Shown here piece after piece: positions 1 to 7,714 of a stretch of 28,476 bases of DNA. Location of the stretch: NCBI RefSeq assembly GCF_015062905.1, contig NZ_SUTK01000023.1:1-28476 (forward strand). Reading direction: 5' to 3'. The position numbers and the translations under genes were made by a program. The notes under the pieces were generated by a model that was not told where the DNA came from, ran no database searches, and was given only the letters and a program-made list of their open reading frames with translations. The DNA is from Methanobrevibacter thaueri. GTDB lineage: Archaea; Methanobacteriota; Methanobacteria; Methanobacteriales; Methanobacteriaceae. Positions within the stretch are counted from its first letter, which is position 1, and every line of letters begins with the position of its first letter.

Positions 1-343
1 AAATGTGACCTGCATTAAAGTCATCCATTGCATCGCTTTCGCTGAATATTGTATTGCATCTGAATATAACATCTTCAGGTTTTGTTGGAATGCCTTCACT
101 GCCTGCTTCTAAAGGTCCACGTCCAGTATAGTAGTCAGCAGGATTGAATCCGAAAATGCTCATATTTGCAACGTCAGAACCTGGAGTATACTGTTCAGGA
201 ACATTGTTTGTAAAACCTCCAAAACCTTTTTTGGCCAATTTATCAATATTTGGAGTATTAGCCACCATTAAAGGGGTTTTGCCGTCCAATTCATCTACAG
301 GGTAATCACTGGAACCATCAGGAATAAAAATTACATATTTCAT
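1..343 (-). CDS. apgM: ApgM-family phosphoglycerate mutase-like protein, possible homoserine kinase (partial, C-terminus off window)
   Basis: The first 114 residues are visible and start MKYVIFIPDGSSDYPV. They carry the hallmarks of the archaeal cofactor-independent phosphoglycerate mutase (alkaline phosphatase superfamily): a metal-binding Asp in IPDGSSD, TPNIDKLAKKG, and GSDVAN with the phosphate-accepting Ser, followed by YYTGRGPLEA. In glycolysis and gluconeogenesis such enzymes interconvert 2- and 3-phosphoglycerate. A sister family is annotated from gene context as a proposed homoserine kinase, and this gene directly follows homoserine dehydrogenase and an ACT protein. Homoserine phosphorylation for threonine synthesis is therefore an equally good role (inference). 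The ATG at 343 has no clear Shine-Dalgarno sequence, and a hairpin plus U-tract separates it from hom. The family assignment is firm; the substrate is not. Confidence 0.85.
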   Translation of the reverse strand, partial: MKYVIFIPDGSSDYPVDELDGKTPLMVANTPNIDKLAKKGFGGFTNNVPEQYTPGSDVANMSIFGFNPADYYTGRGPLEAGSEGIPTKPEDVIFRCNTIFSESDAMDDFNAGHI

Positions 344-349
344 ATTATC

Positions 350-392
350 AAAAAAAGAATAAAGAATTAGTATTTATTTTTTAAAATACTAA
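350..392 (-). terminator. Hairpin plus U7 between hom and the apgM-like gene
   Basis: A perfect 9-bp inverted repeat (arms 367-375 and 384-392) is followed on the minus strand by a U-rich stretch ending in seven Us (350-356). The TAA stop of hom lies inside the downstream arm. The next start codon is at 343, so the structure sits between two genes that appear to belong together. It may terminate part of the transcripts or stabilise the 3' end of hom mRNA. Confidence 0.5.
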
Positions 393-1386
393 TCAAGTCA
401 GTCAACATCGCAGAAGCGGTTTCAAGGGAACCTGCTCCGAGTCCAATTACGGATACCTCATCAGCCAAATCGGTCTTGATTGTAGCCATGTTCAAGGTTC
501 CGCTTACATCATAGGAACTTCCTCTTTTAACCAAACGAGGAGATACCTGCAGATTGTCAGGGGATACTTCAGCAATTAATTTTATCAGGTAATCATCCCT
601 TTTGGCCAGTTCAATGGCTTGGGAGTTAATTTTTGAAATACCTTCAACCTTAACATCACTGTAGGTTGCATCAATTCCCAATAGAGAATTTGCCAAGATG
701 ACGGTTTTACATGCTGCATCAATACCTTCAACATCCTGGGTCGGGTCGGTTTCTGCAATACCCAATTCCTGTGATTCCTTTAAGATGACTTCATATTCTG
801 AACCTTCAGAAGTCATTCTTGATAAAATGTAGTTTGTGGTACCGTTCAGGATACCTTTGATTGATTTGATTTCACAGGAAGCTAAAGTATCTTTTGTGAA
901 ATTGATGATTGGCATTGATCCACCAACACTGGCTTCATACTTGAATTCCACACCGGCCTCTTCAGCAGCACCAACAACTTCCTTGAATTTTAAGGCCAAA
1001 TGTCCCTTATTTGAGGTTACAACATCTTTTCCCTGTTCGAATGCCTTTAGGGTTAGTGAAAGTGCAGGCTGTGCATCAACGATATTTGTAGGAGTTGCTT
1101 CTATAAGACAATCGTATTCAACAGCATCCAATACATCTGCACCATTCTTATCAGACCCAAATTCAGGATATGCTGATAGTTTTCCTTTCTCTTTTTTAGT
1201 CTTTACAAGTAATTCTTCATCTAAGCCATCTTGTGAGATTGCAGATGAAGATGAGTCTGCTGCTGCAACTACCTTTACTGCAACACCAGTTTTATCCTTA
1301 ATTAAATCTTTTTTCATGGATAAGGCATTGGCAACACCTTGGCCAACTGAACCGAATCCCATGATAATGACTTTACATTCATCCAT
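367..1386 (-). CDS. hom: Homoserine dehydrogenase
   Basis: This NAD(P)-dependent enzyme reduces aspartate semialdehyde to homoserine, the branch point to threonine and methionine. The Rossmann nucleotide loop GFGSVGQG is at residues 10-17. The family signature region is also present: KDVVTSNKGHLALKF in the middle, then GGSMPIINF, NGTTNYILSRM and ADPTQDVEGIDAACK. At 339 residues it is the short monofunctional form with no fused ACT domain; the separate ACT protein just upstream may supply regulation. The ATG at 1386 was chosen because AGTGAT lies about seven bases before it. Longer starts (GTG 1398, ATG 1395) fall on or beside that ribosome binding site. Twelve bases separate it from the upstream gene. 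Confidence 0.95.
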   Translation of the reverse strand: MDECKVIIMGFGSVGQGVANALSMKKDLIKDKTGVAVKVVAAADSSSSAISQDGLDEELLVKTKKEKGKLSAYPEFGSDKNGADVLDAVEYDCLIEATPTNIVDAQPALSLTLKAFEQGKDVVTSNKGHLALKFKEVVGAAEEAGVEFKYEASVGGSMPIINFTKDTLASCEIKSIKGILNGTTNYILSRMTSEGSEYEVILKESQELGIAETDPTQDVEGIDAACKTVILANSLLGIDATYSDVKVEGISKINSQAIELAKRDDYLIKLIAEVSPDNLQVSPRLVKRGSSYDVSGTLNMATIKTDLADEVSVIGLGAGSLETASAMLTDLISILKNKY

Positions 1387-1398
1387 AATAATCATCAC

Positions 1399-1884
1399 TT
1401 AAACTTCATTAATCACTAGCAATTCCTTTTCCTCTGCAATTTCTGCAATCTTATCAAATACTATTTGCTTTTTGCCAATATCCGCTTCGATATTAATCAA
1501 TGCGGTGGATTTTTCCTCACCGTTCAATTTAATATCAAATGCCACAATTTCAACACCGTCCAATTCATTTATTCTGTCCATAGTGTCCCTTAAGTCTTGG
1601 TCTACAATGTGGCCAAAGAATATTGTAGTGATTTTTTCTTTTCTAACAACACCATCCAATTCAATAATGGAAAATCCTAATTCTTCAAATCTGTCAACCA
1701 CCTTTTTAAGGTCTTCATGTTCACCCTCTAAAGTAAGCTGAACCGGAACTTTCCCATTTTCGTTTTTATAATCTCTCTTATGAATGACAGTTACTAGATT
1801 AGCACCATACACACTTATTGGTTCTAATGCTTTAACTAACTGTCCTGGAGAATCTAAAAGTTCTAGAACCAAGTTTATTCTCAT
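1399..1884 (-). CDS. ACT-domain amino-acid-binding regulatory protein
   Basis: The protein has 161 residues and starts MRINLVLELLDSPGQL. The pattern of a beta strand, then D-S-P-G-Q-L at a turn, then a helix is the typical opening of an ACT domain, which binds amino acids as an allosteric signal. A second region (about 85-160, around DLRDTMDRINELDGVEIVAFDIKL) looks like a second ACT-like fold. It lies immediately before hom, so sensing threonine or another aspartate-family amino acid for homoserine dehydrogenase is likely (inference). A TTG at 1908 would extend the frame into gatC. ATG 1884 is preferred because an AGAGGGAT sequence precedes it and it starts 12 bases after the gatC stop. Confidence 0.85.
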   Translation of the reverse strand: MRINLVLELLDSPGQLVKALEPISVYGANLVTVIHKRDYKNENGKVPVQLTLEGEHEDLKKVVDRFEELGFSIIELDGVVRKEKITTIFFGHIVDQDLRDTMDRINELDGVEIVAFDIKLNGEEKSTALINIEADIGKKQIVFDKIAEIAEEKELLVINEV

Positions 1885-1895
1885 ATAAATCCCTC

Positions 1896-2111
1896 TTAAT
1901 TTGTCCAATCAGCTCTTTTCACAATAAGATTTCCATCTTTATCAATATTGGCATTTTTTAATATTTTTTCAGGATTTTTCTCATGAGCTTCATCTTCACG
2001 AGTTAGGTTTAAATTATCGGTAATGTACCAGGTTTCGTCAGAATCCGGAATGTCTTCCAATATTTTTGAGAATTTTTCTATAATATCTTCTGCATCTTTT
2101 TCGATTGTCAT
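1896..2111 (-). CDS. gatC: Asp/Glu-tRNA amidotransferase subunit C
   Basis: GatC is the small subunit of the GatCAB amidotransferase, which turns Asp-tRNA(Asn) or Glu-tRNA(Gln) into the amidated forms and links GatA to GatB. The 71-residue protein retains the characteristic C-terminal run: LTREDE, then EKILKNANIDKDGN and a KRADW ending, corresponding to the RED...ALKNAP..DG pattern of bacterial GatC. It is shorter than the usual 90-100 residues. An AGGAG precedes the ATG by about ten bases. It is the first gene of the gatC-ACT-hom-apgM cluster, and the AT-rich stretch before it should contain the promoter. No gatA or gatB is visible in the window. Confidence 0.8.
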   Translation of the reverse strand: MTIEKDAEDIIEKFSKILEDIPDSDETWYITDNLNLTREDEAHEKNPEKILKNANIDKDGNLIVKRADWTN

Positions 2112-2199
2112 TAATATAAACTCCTATTAATTAATAATATAATTATTATGTTTTTTAACATTAATAAAGTTAAAGAAAATACTCTTTCAAAAACTTTGT

Positions 2200-2227
2200 C
2201 GATTTTCAAAATCGGTTTTTCGATTTT
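2200..2227. repeat. Triple CGATTTT/AAAATCG repeat downstream of asnB
   Basis: CGATTTT (2200-2206), AAAATCG (2208-2214) and CGATTTT (2221-2227) follow one another, so the middle copy can pair with either neighbour. The repeat lies in the 164-base gap between gatC and asnB, about 50 bases past the asnB stop. Closer to asnB there are several minus-strand U-runs (2233-2275) that could end its transcript. Confidence 0.4.
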
Positions 2228-2275
2228 GGTTCCAAAATAAAATAATAATTTAAAAAAAAATAAGTTAAAAAATTA

Positions 2276-3721
2276 TTATAAAAATTGAGAAATGTCAGTA
2301 TCCTTAATGATTTTCTTTCTCAATATCTTGTCGATTCCGGTTCCATATTGGGCTGCCTTTTTAGGCCTGTAGGCTATTTCATAGTCAAGGCCCTCTTCAA
2401 AAGCGATTTTACGCAAGATGCTTTTTCTCATATCATCATGCATTGAAACTATCTTTTTGTTGTCGGGAATGTTCAGGACGAGTTCCACCAGGTTCTTGTC
2501 CAAAAACGGCAGTCTCAGTTCAACGCCGTTAAGCATTGAGCATGCATCATCCCTTTCAAGGTTTACGTGATACATGTTTGACATGTCAACCCTCAAATCG
2601 TAGTTGAGTGTTCCATCCACAAAGCTTTGAAGATACCTTTTGTATCCCCCAAACAGCTCATCGGCACCCTGACCTGAAAATGCCACCTTCAAACCATCTT
2701 CAGCAACCATCTTAGTTGCAAAGTATGTGGTGAGGCCAACGCCAACCTTCATCAGGTTATCATCGCCAATTGCCTTAACGACATCTGGAATGGCTTCACG
2801 GACCATTTCTTCTGTAACTTCACAGATTTTCAAATCAAGATTGAGGAATTTTGATGCATAAATCGCCGCTTCAACATCCTTTGATCCTTCAGCGCCAACC
2901 GCATAAAGAGTGACCTTCAATGGAACATTTTCCGAAATCTCCTTTAAAAGCAATGCAAGATATGAACTGTCAAGGCCTCCTGAAAATATTACGCCAAGCT
3001 CAGTCAATCCGTCAATTCTTTTGGAAACGCTTAGCTTTAACATCTTGTCTATTTTAGCTACATCGCCTTCAAAGACCTTCTCATATATTGCCTGTGCAGG
3101 AGCTATATCTTCCCAGTTAAATAGGATATGTTCCGGCTTTAAGGTTTCGATTTCATCAAATCCAACATCTTTTAAAGATTGTTTTGATGATGCAAATCCC
3201 TTCAAATCATCATTTTGTGCATAGAATAGTGGCTTCACTCCAAGAGGATCACGTACAAGCGCCAAGTTTTCACCATCCCAAACAGCAAATGCATAATCTC
3301 CATCGGCCAGCCTGGTTGCCATTTGGATCGCCTTGACAAGATCTTCCTTATTGTAACAGTCAATCAGGTAAAGGAGTGCTTCCGCATCTGATAAAATCTC
3401 CTTTTGCACCCCAACTTTGGAAAGCAGGTTTGTTATTGTCTTGAAATTATAGATTTCACCGTTGAAGACCATAGTAAGGTTTTCATTTGATACCGGCTGT
3501 GGCTCGGAAACTCTATCATTCAAATCATAGATTGAAAGCAGGTTATGGCCAAAAGCTATCGGATAGGTACCCTCATCTTCAAATTCATCCAAATCAATGT
3601 CAGTGTAAATTTTATCCAAAAAAAGACCTGATGAATCAGGACCCCTGTTTTTTGAGGTTTTTAACATCTTAACAATATCATCCGCTTTTACGTTACCTTG
3701 AAGGCCTACTATTGAACACAT
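2276..3721 (-). CDS. asnB: Asparagine synthase (glutamine-hydrolysing)
   Basis: It makes asparagine from aspartate, ATP and glutamine. After removal of Met1, Cys2 is the nucleophile of a class II glutaminase domain (about 2-200), with RGPDSSG at 26-32 and NGEIYN at 87-92. The synthetase domain follows, with the PP-loop SGGLDSS at 247-253 and, later, GQGADELFGGYKRY and the ELRLPFLD region. At 481 residues it is a short archaeal form that ends soon after the PKKAAQYGTGI segment. No strong ribosome binding site is seen before the ATG, and the AT-rich TATA-like stretch is only some 30-40 bases away, so the leader is short. It stands alone rather than in an operon. Confidence 0.93.
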   Translation of the reverse strand: MCSIVGLQGNVKADDIVKMLKTSKNRGPDSSGLFLDKIYTDIDLDEFEDEGTYPIAFGHNLLSIYDLNDRVSEPQPVSNENLTMVFNGEIYNFKTITNLLSKVGVQKEILSDAEALLYLIDCYNKEDLVKAIQMATRLADGDYAFAVWDGENLALVRDPLGVKPLFYAQNDDLKGFASSKQSLKDVGFDEIETLKPEHILFNWEDIAPAQAIYEKVFEGDVAKIDKMLKLSVSKRIDGLTELGVIFSGGLDSSYLALLLKEISENVPLKVTLYAVGAEGSKDVEAAIYASKFLNLDLKICEVTEEMVREAIPDVVKAIGDDNLMKVGVGLTTYFATKMVAEDGLKVAFSGQGADELFGGYKRYLQSFVDGTLNYDLRVDMSNMYHVNLERDDACSMLNGVELRLPFLDKNLVELVLNIPDNKKIVSMHDDMRKSILRKIAFEEGLDYEIAYRPKKAAQYGTGIDKILRKKIIKDTDISQFL

Positions 3722-3781
3722 GATATAATGTTATGAAATTAATAATACTTAAAATTTAAAAAAAAAGAATTGATGAGCTGA

Positions 3782-4057
3782 TTAATCATTTGCCCATCTT
3801 TTTAATTTAGGAAATACCTCATTCATCATTGCGCTTGCCTGCTCCTTATCAAATTCAGGATGAACTTCAACCATCTTATCAATGCAGAAATTCATCATTT
3901 CCTCCATTGACATGTCGGATGTGAATTCTCCATCCTTAAAGCAGTATATGCAGTAGTCTTCGTTTTTGCTGCCATCAGCATTGGTTCCGAAGAGTTCGTC
4001 ATCCGCTAGAGGCATTGCACAAGATTGACAGAATTTTTGATTTTCAAATTCGTTCAT
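3782..4057 (-). CDS. Small zinc-ribbon protein (putative zinc ribbon domain family)
   Basis: The 91-residue protein has two Cys pairs: FCQSCAMPL near the N-terminus (residues 9-12) and YCIYCFKDGEFT about 25 residues later. This is the pattern of the putative zinc-ribbon family (Zn_ribbon_2 type). The rest is helical and acidic, with MSMEEMMNFCIDKMVEVHPEF followed by a FPKLKRW tail. The biochemical role is unknown. GTGAT lies four bases before the ATG. Its promoter region is only 70 bases long and carries copy A of the 20-bp element shared with two other genes of the window, just upstream of a TATA box (TTTAAATA, 4093-4100). That suggests control in common with those genes. Confidence 0.75.
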   Translation of the reverse strand: MNEFENQKFCQSCAMPLADDELFGTNADGSKNEDYCIYCFKDGEFTSDMSMEEMMNFCIDKMVEVHPEFDKEQASAMMNEVFPKLKRWAND

Positions 4058-4106
4058 AGTATCACATCCTATCCATTATTTTTACTTTTAAGTATTTAAA
4101 ACATTT

Positions 4107-4126
4107 GAGAGCATTTGAAAAGTAAT
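4107..4126 (-). promoter_or_regulatory. Shared 20-bp upstream element, copy A
   Basis: On the minus strand this reads ATTACTTTTCAAATGCTCTC, identical to copies at 12370-12389 and 14070-14089 on the plus strand. It lies six bases upstream of the TATA box TTTAAATA of the zinc-ribbon gene and abuts the TAA stop of the ABC permease gene. Its position next to the BRE/TATA suggests a binding site for an activator or another regulator. Confidence 0.65.
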
Positions 4127-4127
4127 G

Positions 4128-4853
4128 TTAAAGTACAACATCCGTTTTTGTAAAGTAGATATATGATATAACTAATCCGATTACAAAAGTTGCCAAGATA
4201 ACGCCGTAAGATACTGTCATGCTTGTACCATATTTCGCAATTTCGCCAGAGGAAATCAAATATGGGCATACCCAAGGAACATAAGGCGCCCAGCTCTGTC
4301 CGTAAATCAAAATGTTCACCAATGCCAAGCCAGCCCCTCCAACCATTGCCGGAACCATATTTGTAATCACCAATGAAAGGAATACGAATGGGGAGAATGT
4401 TAAGAACAGCAGAACACTTGCAAAGAGAAGCTGGGCGAAGCTGTCAATGAATAGCTTTAGGCTAAATCCATCAAGCCCTGCAATAAAACCCAAGACAAGT
4501 GTTGATAAACTTGTGACAACTGTCAATATTAAAATCCAGATTAAAAACATGACATATTTGCTTAACAAGAAATTTCCTCGGGATACTGGAATAGTCAGCA
4601 TTGTTTTAAGAGTATGTTCATTGTATTCCCTTCCAAACAGGTAGGAAATCATTATTGCAAAAAGCAGGACTGCAAATAATGCTGACATGTACATATTTAC
4701 ATTATCGAACAACAATTCAAAAGTATGGCCTTCACCAAATGCAAACACTGCTATAAACATTAGAAATGGAGGTAAAATGGCCCCCATTAAACTCAATAGG
4801 AATATATTTGATCTTTTAAGTTTTAAAAATTCCATTTCTATGAAAGTTAACAT
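4128..4853 (-). CDS. ABC-2 type transporter permease (BcrB/lantibiotic-immunity type)
   Basis: The 241-residue integral membrane protein has about six hydrophobic segments (about 17-37, 55-75, 95-120, 137-162, 165-185, 215-236). The N-terminal MEFLKLKRSNIF and the cytoplasmic YLFGREYNEHTLKTMLTIPVSR motif are typical of the permease subunit of BcrAB- or LanEFG-like transporters. These move or expel antimicrobial peptides and lipids, but the substrate here cannot be read from sequence. It lies nine bases after the ATPase gene, with GAGGTGATG just before the ATG, so the two are co-translated as one transporter. Confidence 0.85.
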   Translation of the reverse strand: MLTFIEMEFLKLKRSNIFLLSLMGAILPPFLMFIAVFAFGEGHTFELLFDNVNMYMSALFAVLLFAIMISYLFGREYNEHTLKTMLTIPVSRGNFLLSKYVMFLIWILILTVVTSLSTLVLGFIAGLDGFSLKLFIDSFAQLLFASVLLFLTFSPFVFLSLVITNMVPAMVGGAGLALVNILIYGQSWAPYVPWVCPYLISSGEIAKYGTSMTVSYGVILATFVIGLVISYIYFTKTDVVL

Positions 4854-4862
4854 CCCATCACC

Positions 4863-5780
4863 TCAATTATTGGAAACGAATCTTGTGAAGAACTCTTCCA
4901 AGTTTTCTTCACACAAATTCACCTTTTTAACATCAATCCCTGCCTTAACAAACAGGGCATTAAATTTATCCCTCATATTCAGATGAGAATAGAGGCGAAT
5001 CGTATCGTTGTCAAATGTGTAATCATCATTTTCCTTAAGCTCCAATTCATTAAATATACTGATTGCAAGATTAATGTCGGATACTTCAAATTCAACAAAC
5101 TTGTTTAACCTGTCATGTAACTCCTCTCTTGACATTTCATCGATTAAAACACCGTTGTCCATAAAACCTATGACATCGGCAAGATTTTCAATTTCACTCA
5201 ATATATGTGATGAAATGAGAATTGTTATTCCAAATTCATGTGACAGTCTTTTAAGCAATGTTCTGATTTCCTTTATTCCAAAAGGGTCAAGACCATTAAT
5301 CGGTTCATCCAAAATAAGTAATTCAGGATTATGCAGAATTGCCGCAGCTATTCCCAAACGTTGCTTCATACCCAATGAGAAGTCTTTGAATCTTTTTGAT
5401 TTCACTTCTCCCAAATTAACCATTTCAAGAACTAGCCTAATTTTTTGAGGGTCATAATCGCCCCTTATTTTTCCAATGATTTTCAAGTTCTCATATGCGG
5501 TCAGATTTTCGTAAAATCCTGGAGTTTCAATGATTGAACCTATTCTTTGATAGATTTCATTTGAATGTCTTTTAGGATCTTTTCCAAAAAGATATATTTC
5601 TCCAGCGCTTGGATATGTGAGGTTCAGTAGCATACACATTGTTGTGGTTTTTCCGGCTCCGTTTTTTCCTAAAAGACCATATATCTTCCCTTTTTCAACA
5701 TGCATATTAACTGAATTCACAACCTTGTTTCTAGAATATATTTTTGACAGATTGTTTGTTTCGATAACGTAGTCTACCAT
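4863..5780 (-). CDS. ABC transporter ATP-binding protein (BcrA/CcmA type)
   Basis: This is the ATPase partner of the following permease. All nucleotide-binding motifs are intact: Walker A GKNGAGKT at 38-45, Q-loop around ETPGFYENL (85-93), signature FSLGMKQ at 134-140, Walker B LLILDEP at 154-160 and the switch His192 in ISSHILSEI. The SLGM-type signature and the C-terminal extension (about 225-305) match the bacitracin/lantibiotic-resistance subfamily. At 305 residues the length is usual for it. Two such ATPases would be expected to pair with two permeases (family knowledge). Resistance to, or export of, peptides is an inference. Confidence 0.9.
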   Translation of the reverse strand: MVDYVIETNNLSKIYSRNKVVNSVNMHVEKGKIYGLLGKNGAGKTTTMCMLLNLTYPSAGEIYLFGKDPKRHSNEIYQRIGSIIETPGFYENLTAYENLKIIGKIRGDYDPQKIRLVLEMVNLGEVKSKRFKDFSLGMKQRLGIAAAILHNPELLILDEPINGLDPFGIKEIRTLLKRLSHEFGITILISSHILSEIENLADVIGFMDNGVLIDEMSREELHDRLNKFVEFEVSDINLAISIFNELELKENDDYTFDNDTIRLYSHLNMRDKFNALFVKAGIDVKKVNLCEENLEEFFTRFVSNN

Positions 5781-5805
5781 GTTAAAAACTCCCTATAAAA
5801 TCACT

Positions 5806-5844
5806 TAAAAAAAAAAAGAAAAATGGAATGTTTAAATGCATTCC
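5806..5844 (-). terminator. Hairpin and long U-tract after the DUF4013 operon
   Basis: A 6-bp stem (GGAATG 5825-5830 with CATTCC 5839-5844) begins two bases after the stop of the DUF4013 gene. On the minus strand it is followed by a U-tract broken by a single C (A-run 5806-5823 on the plus strand). Confidence 0.65.
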
Positions 5845-5846
5845 AA

Positions 5847-6683
5847 CTATTTGATTGATTCTCTATATATCGATCCGCAAACCCTATTGAAGAATACGCT
5901 GCAGTAGGAGGTTACGAATAATGCTTCAATAATTGATATGACTATTGATATTACTATTGCCTGATTGTTAACAGTCGCTGCAAATATTACAGTCAAAAAG
6001 CTCATGACAATTCCAATAGCAATGTTAATAATCATGAACACGATTACTGTGAAGATGACTGTTCCAATATATTTGCCCCAACCGAGATTGGAAATATTTC
6101 CGATTATTTCATTAAAGTCAAATGCCTTTTTAATGCTGTCATGTGCAACCATATTGTTCAATGCCATAATCAGGAGGAAATAAGAAATCACCATCAATAA
6201 AACTGAAATTATCATTATGACTGGCCATAATGATGAGTTGTTTGTTACCAGTATTGCTAAAAATGCCACAATCATTGAAGGAATAGCGTATACAATACTT
6301 ACAAGGAAATACTTTACTCCCTTGATAAACATGCCCACGATGTCTCCAAATCCTGGAAGGTCATCTTTCCTGTTTATTGAAAAGCTAATCACCTTATACT
6401 GGTATCCCATTATGAACAATGATACGAGGAATCCCACTATTAATATCGCAATAGCCAAATAGATATCTCCATTAGGCAACTGTGAATAGCTTAAAGTGGA
6501 TGCAGTAGCATTGGTTTTTTCTAAAGTGTCTACAATCATTCTGGTTACATCAACAGTTTTAAGGGTAAAACTCATTGAAATCAAATCAAAGATAACAAAT
6601 AGTATTCCCAATCCTAAAAGTTTTTTGATGTCATTGAAAGGATATTTCAATCCTTCAACGACACAGTCAGTAATGCTTGCCAT
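5847..6683 (-). CDS. DUF4013 membrane protein (first of two paralogues)
   Basis: This 278-residue polytopic membrane protein has about six long hydrophobic stretches. The conserved core GYQYKVISFSINRKDDLPGF followed by GDIVGMFIKGVKYFL is the DUF4013 signature, an uncharacterised family frequent in methanogens. A soluble N-terminal motif, CVVEGLKYPFNDIKKLLGLG, precedes the first membrane segment. Compared with the neighbour at 6693-7424, it has an extra extracellular loop (about 30-60) containing a Thr/Ser-rich stretch. It starts nine bases after that paralogue, with a GAGG eight bases before the ATG. The function is unknown. It forms an operon with an HTH repressor-like gene. Confidence 0.8.
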   Translation of the reverse strand: MASITDCVVEGLKYPFNDIKKLLGLGILFVIFDLISMSFTLKTVDVTRMIVDTLEKTNATASTLSYSQLPNGDIYLAIAILIVGFLVSLFIMGYQYKVISFSINRKDDLPGFGDIVGMFIKGVKYFLVSIVYAIPSMIVAFLAILVTNNSSLWPVIMIISVLLMVISYFLLIMALNNMVAHDSIKKAFDFNEIIGNISNLGWGKYIGTVIFTVIVFMIINIAIGIVMSFLTVIFAATVNNQAIVISIVISIIEALFVTSYCSVFFNRVCGSIYRESIK

Positions 6684-6692
6684 TTAAATGCC

Positions 6693-7424
6693 TCATACCT
6701 GCATTGTGTATAACAATCCAAGGGATCTTGAATTGAATATGCTTAAGTATGGTCCGACAAGGAACATTGTAATTAAGGAGTTGACCATGAATCCCAATAT
6801 GAATATTGCACTTGGGTCAAGACCTAAAATAGCAGTGGATACACCGAATGCTGTAAATATTATTCCTATGATTGTTGAAACAACAGAGGAAATAACTAAA
6901 GTTATGATTATTAATCCCAATATTGTTGCAATGCACTCAAACCATCCAATTTCATCTATGACCTCTTTTATCTCATTTATAGCAAATGCTTTTGAGAATG
7001 CACCCTCATTATAAGCCATGTGACACAATCCCATTTGAGCCATCAACACTCCAACGACAAAAGCGACAAAGGCTATTATACAACCTATAAGCATGATTAT
7101 AGATGATGCGATACCAGTTGTATTTACTGCGATAATGGCAAATATCAAAAAGATAATGATCGGCACGAGCAAATACAAAATCTGAACAATTACAACTTTT
7201 ACACCATCAATGAACATGCTTATCCATTCATCAAATTCAGGCAATGGGTCTCTTCCATTTATGACCCCATGTACCGCATTATTAATAACTCTATAATTAT
7301 AACCTGTTACCAGAAATGCCGGAAGCAATAAGAAACTGAATAAACAGATTAATCCTAATTTCACTAGAGTTTTCCAGTCCTTAGCGGAATATTCCAGTGC
7401 ATCTTTGTATATATCTAAAATCAT
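6693..7424 (-). CDS. DUF4013 membrane protein (second paralogue)
   Basis: This 243-residue polytopic membrane protein has the DUF4013 core GYNYRVINNAVHG...DPLPEFDEWISMFIDGVK, clearly paralogous to the next gene. The N-terminal DIYKDALEYSAKDWKTLVKLG corresponds to the amphipathic opening of its partner. The start is placed at ATG 7424, not at GTG 7433, because AGGTGAT lies four bases before it; that ribosome binding site overlaps the TAG stop of the HTH gene, so the two are translationally coupled. The function is unknown. Two different DUF4013 proteins side by side could form a hetero-oligomer (inference). Confidence 0.8.
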   Translation of the reverse strand: MILDIYKDALEYSAKDWKTLVKLGLICLFSFLLLPAFLVTGYNYRVINNAVHGVINGRDPLPEFDEWISMFIDGVKVVIVQILYLLVPIIIFLIFAIIAVNTTGIASSIIMLIGCIIAFVAFVVGVLMAQMGLCHMAYNEGAFSKAFAINEIKEVIDEIGWFECIATILGLIIITLVISSVVSTIIGIIFTAFGVSTAILGLDPSAIFILGFMVNSLITMFLVGPYLSIFNSRSLGLLYTMQV

Positions 7425-7433
7425 TTTTATCAC

Positions 7434-7670
7434 CTAATAGTAATCATCATCGAAAATAAATATTTCTTCCATAACAAAGTATTTTTCTCGATCTCCTTTA
7501 AACATCATTTTATTAAAGACTTGGGTTATTTCATAAGCTAAAAATAAAGATGGATTGTACCGGCCATTTTCAAGCGCATTAATGGTCTGTCGGGTAACTC
7601 CAACTTTATCACCCAATTCTTTTTGGCTCATTTTGAGCTCTTGTCTTAAATATTTAATCATGGTTCTCAT
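7434..7670 (-). CDS. Small XRE-family HTH transcriptional regulator
   Basis: The 78-residue protein consists almost wholly of a Cro/C1-type helix-turn-helix (LRQELKMSQKELGDKVGVTRQTINALENGRYNPSL), followed by an acidic tail IFDDDYY. It resembles the short YozG-like repressors often found with membrane-protein genes. The start at ATG 7670 is supported by GTGGAT six bases upstream and by a TATA-like TTAAATAC at about 7700-7708. The longer TTG start at 7697 would leave no room for a promoter. A near-palindrome overlaps the TATA box and could be its own operator. It heads the operon with the two DUF4013 genes and probably controls them. Confidence 0.85.
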   Translation of the reverse strand: MRTMIKYLRQELKMSQKELGDKVGVTRQTINALENGRYNPSLFLAYEITQVFNKMMFKGDREKYFVMEEIFIFDDDYY

Positions 7671-7698
7671 AGTAATCCACAAATTAATTTTTTGCAAA

Positions 7699-7714
7699 AA
7701 GTATTTAAGTACTT
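7699..7714 (-). promoter_or_regulatory. TATA region and near-palindromic possible operator of the HTH operon
   Basis: AAGTATTTAAGTACTT is an imperfect 16-bp palindrome that overlaps the likely TATA box (TTAAATAC on the minus strand), 29-44 bases before the HTH start codon. A dimeric HTH protein binding here would block TBP, so autorepression is plausible. A second TATA-like TTTATATAC lies further up (about 7762-7771). Confidence 0.45.

Noticed and set aside
836..1402. Long plus-strand ORF opposite hom
   Set aside because: It is a shadow frame: low-complexity Ser-rich translation, no ribosome binding site, and hom on the other strand is certain.
5825..5844. GGAA...TTCC inverted repeat as a possible nitrogen-regulator (NrpR) operator
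   Set aside because: The spacing is wrong for NrpR sites (GGAA-N6-TTCC), it lies after a gene rather than before one, and the U-tract makes a terminator the better reading.
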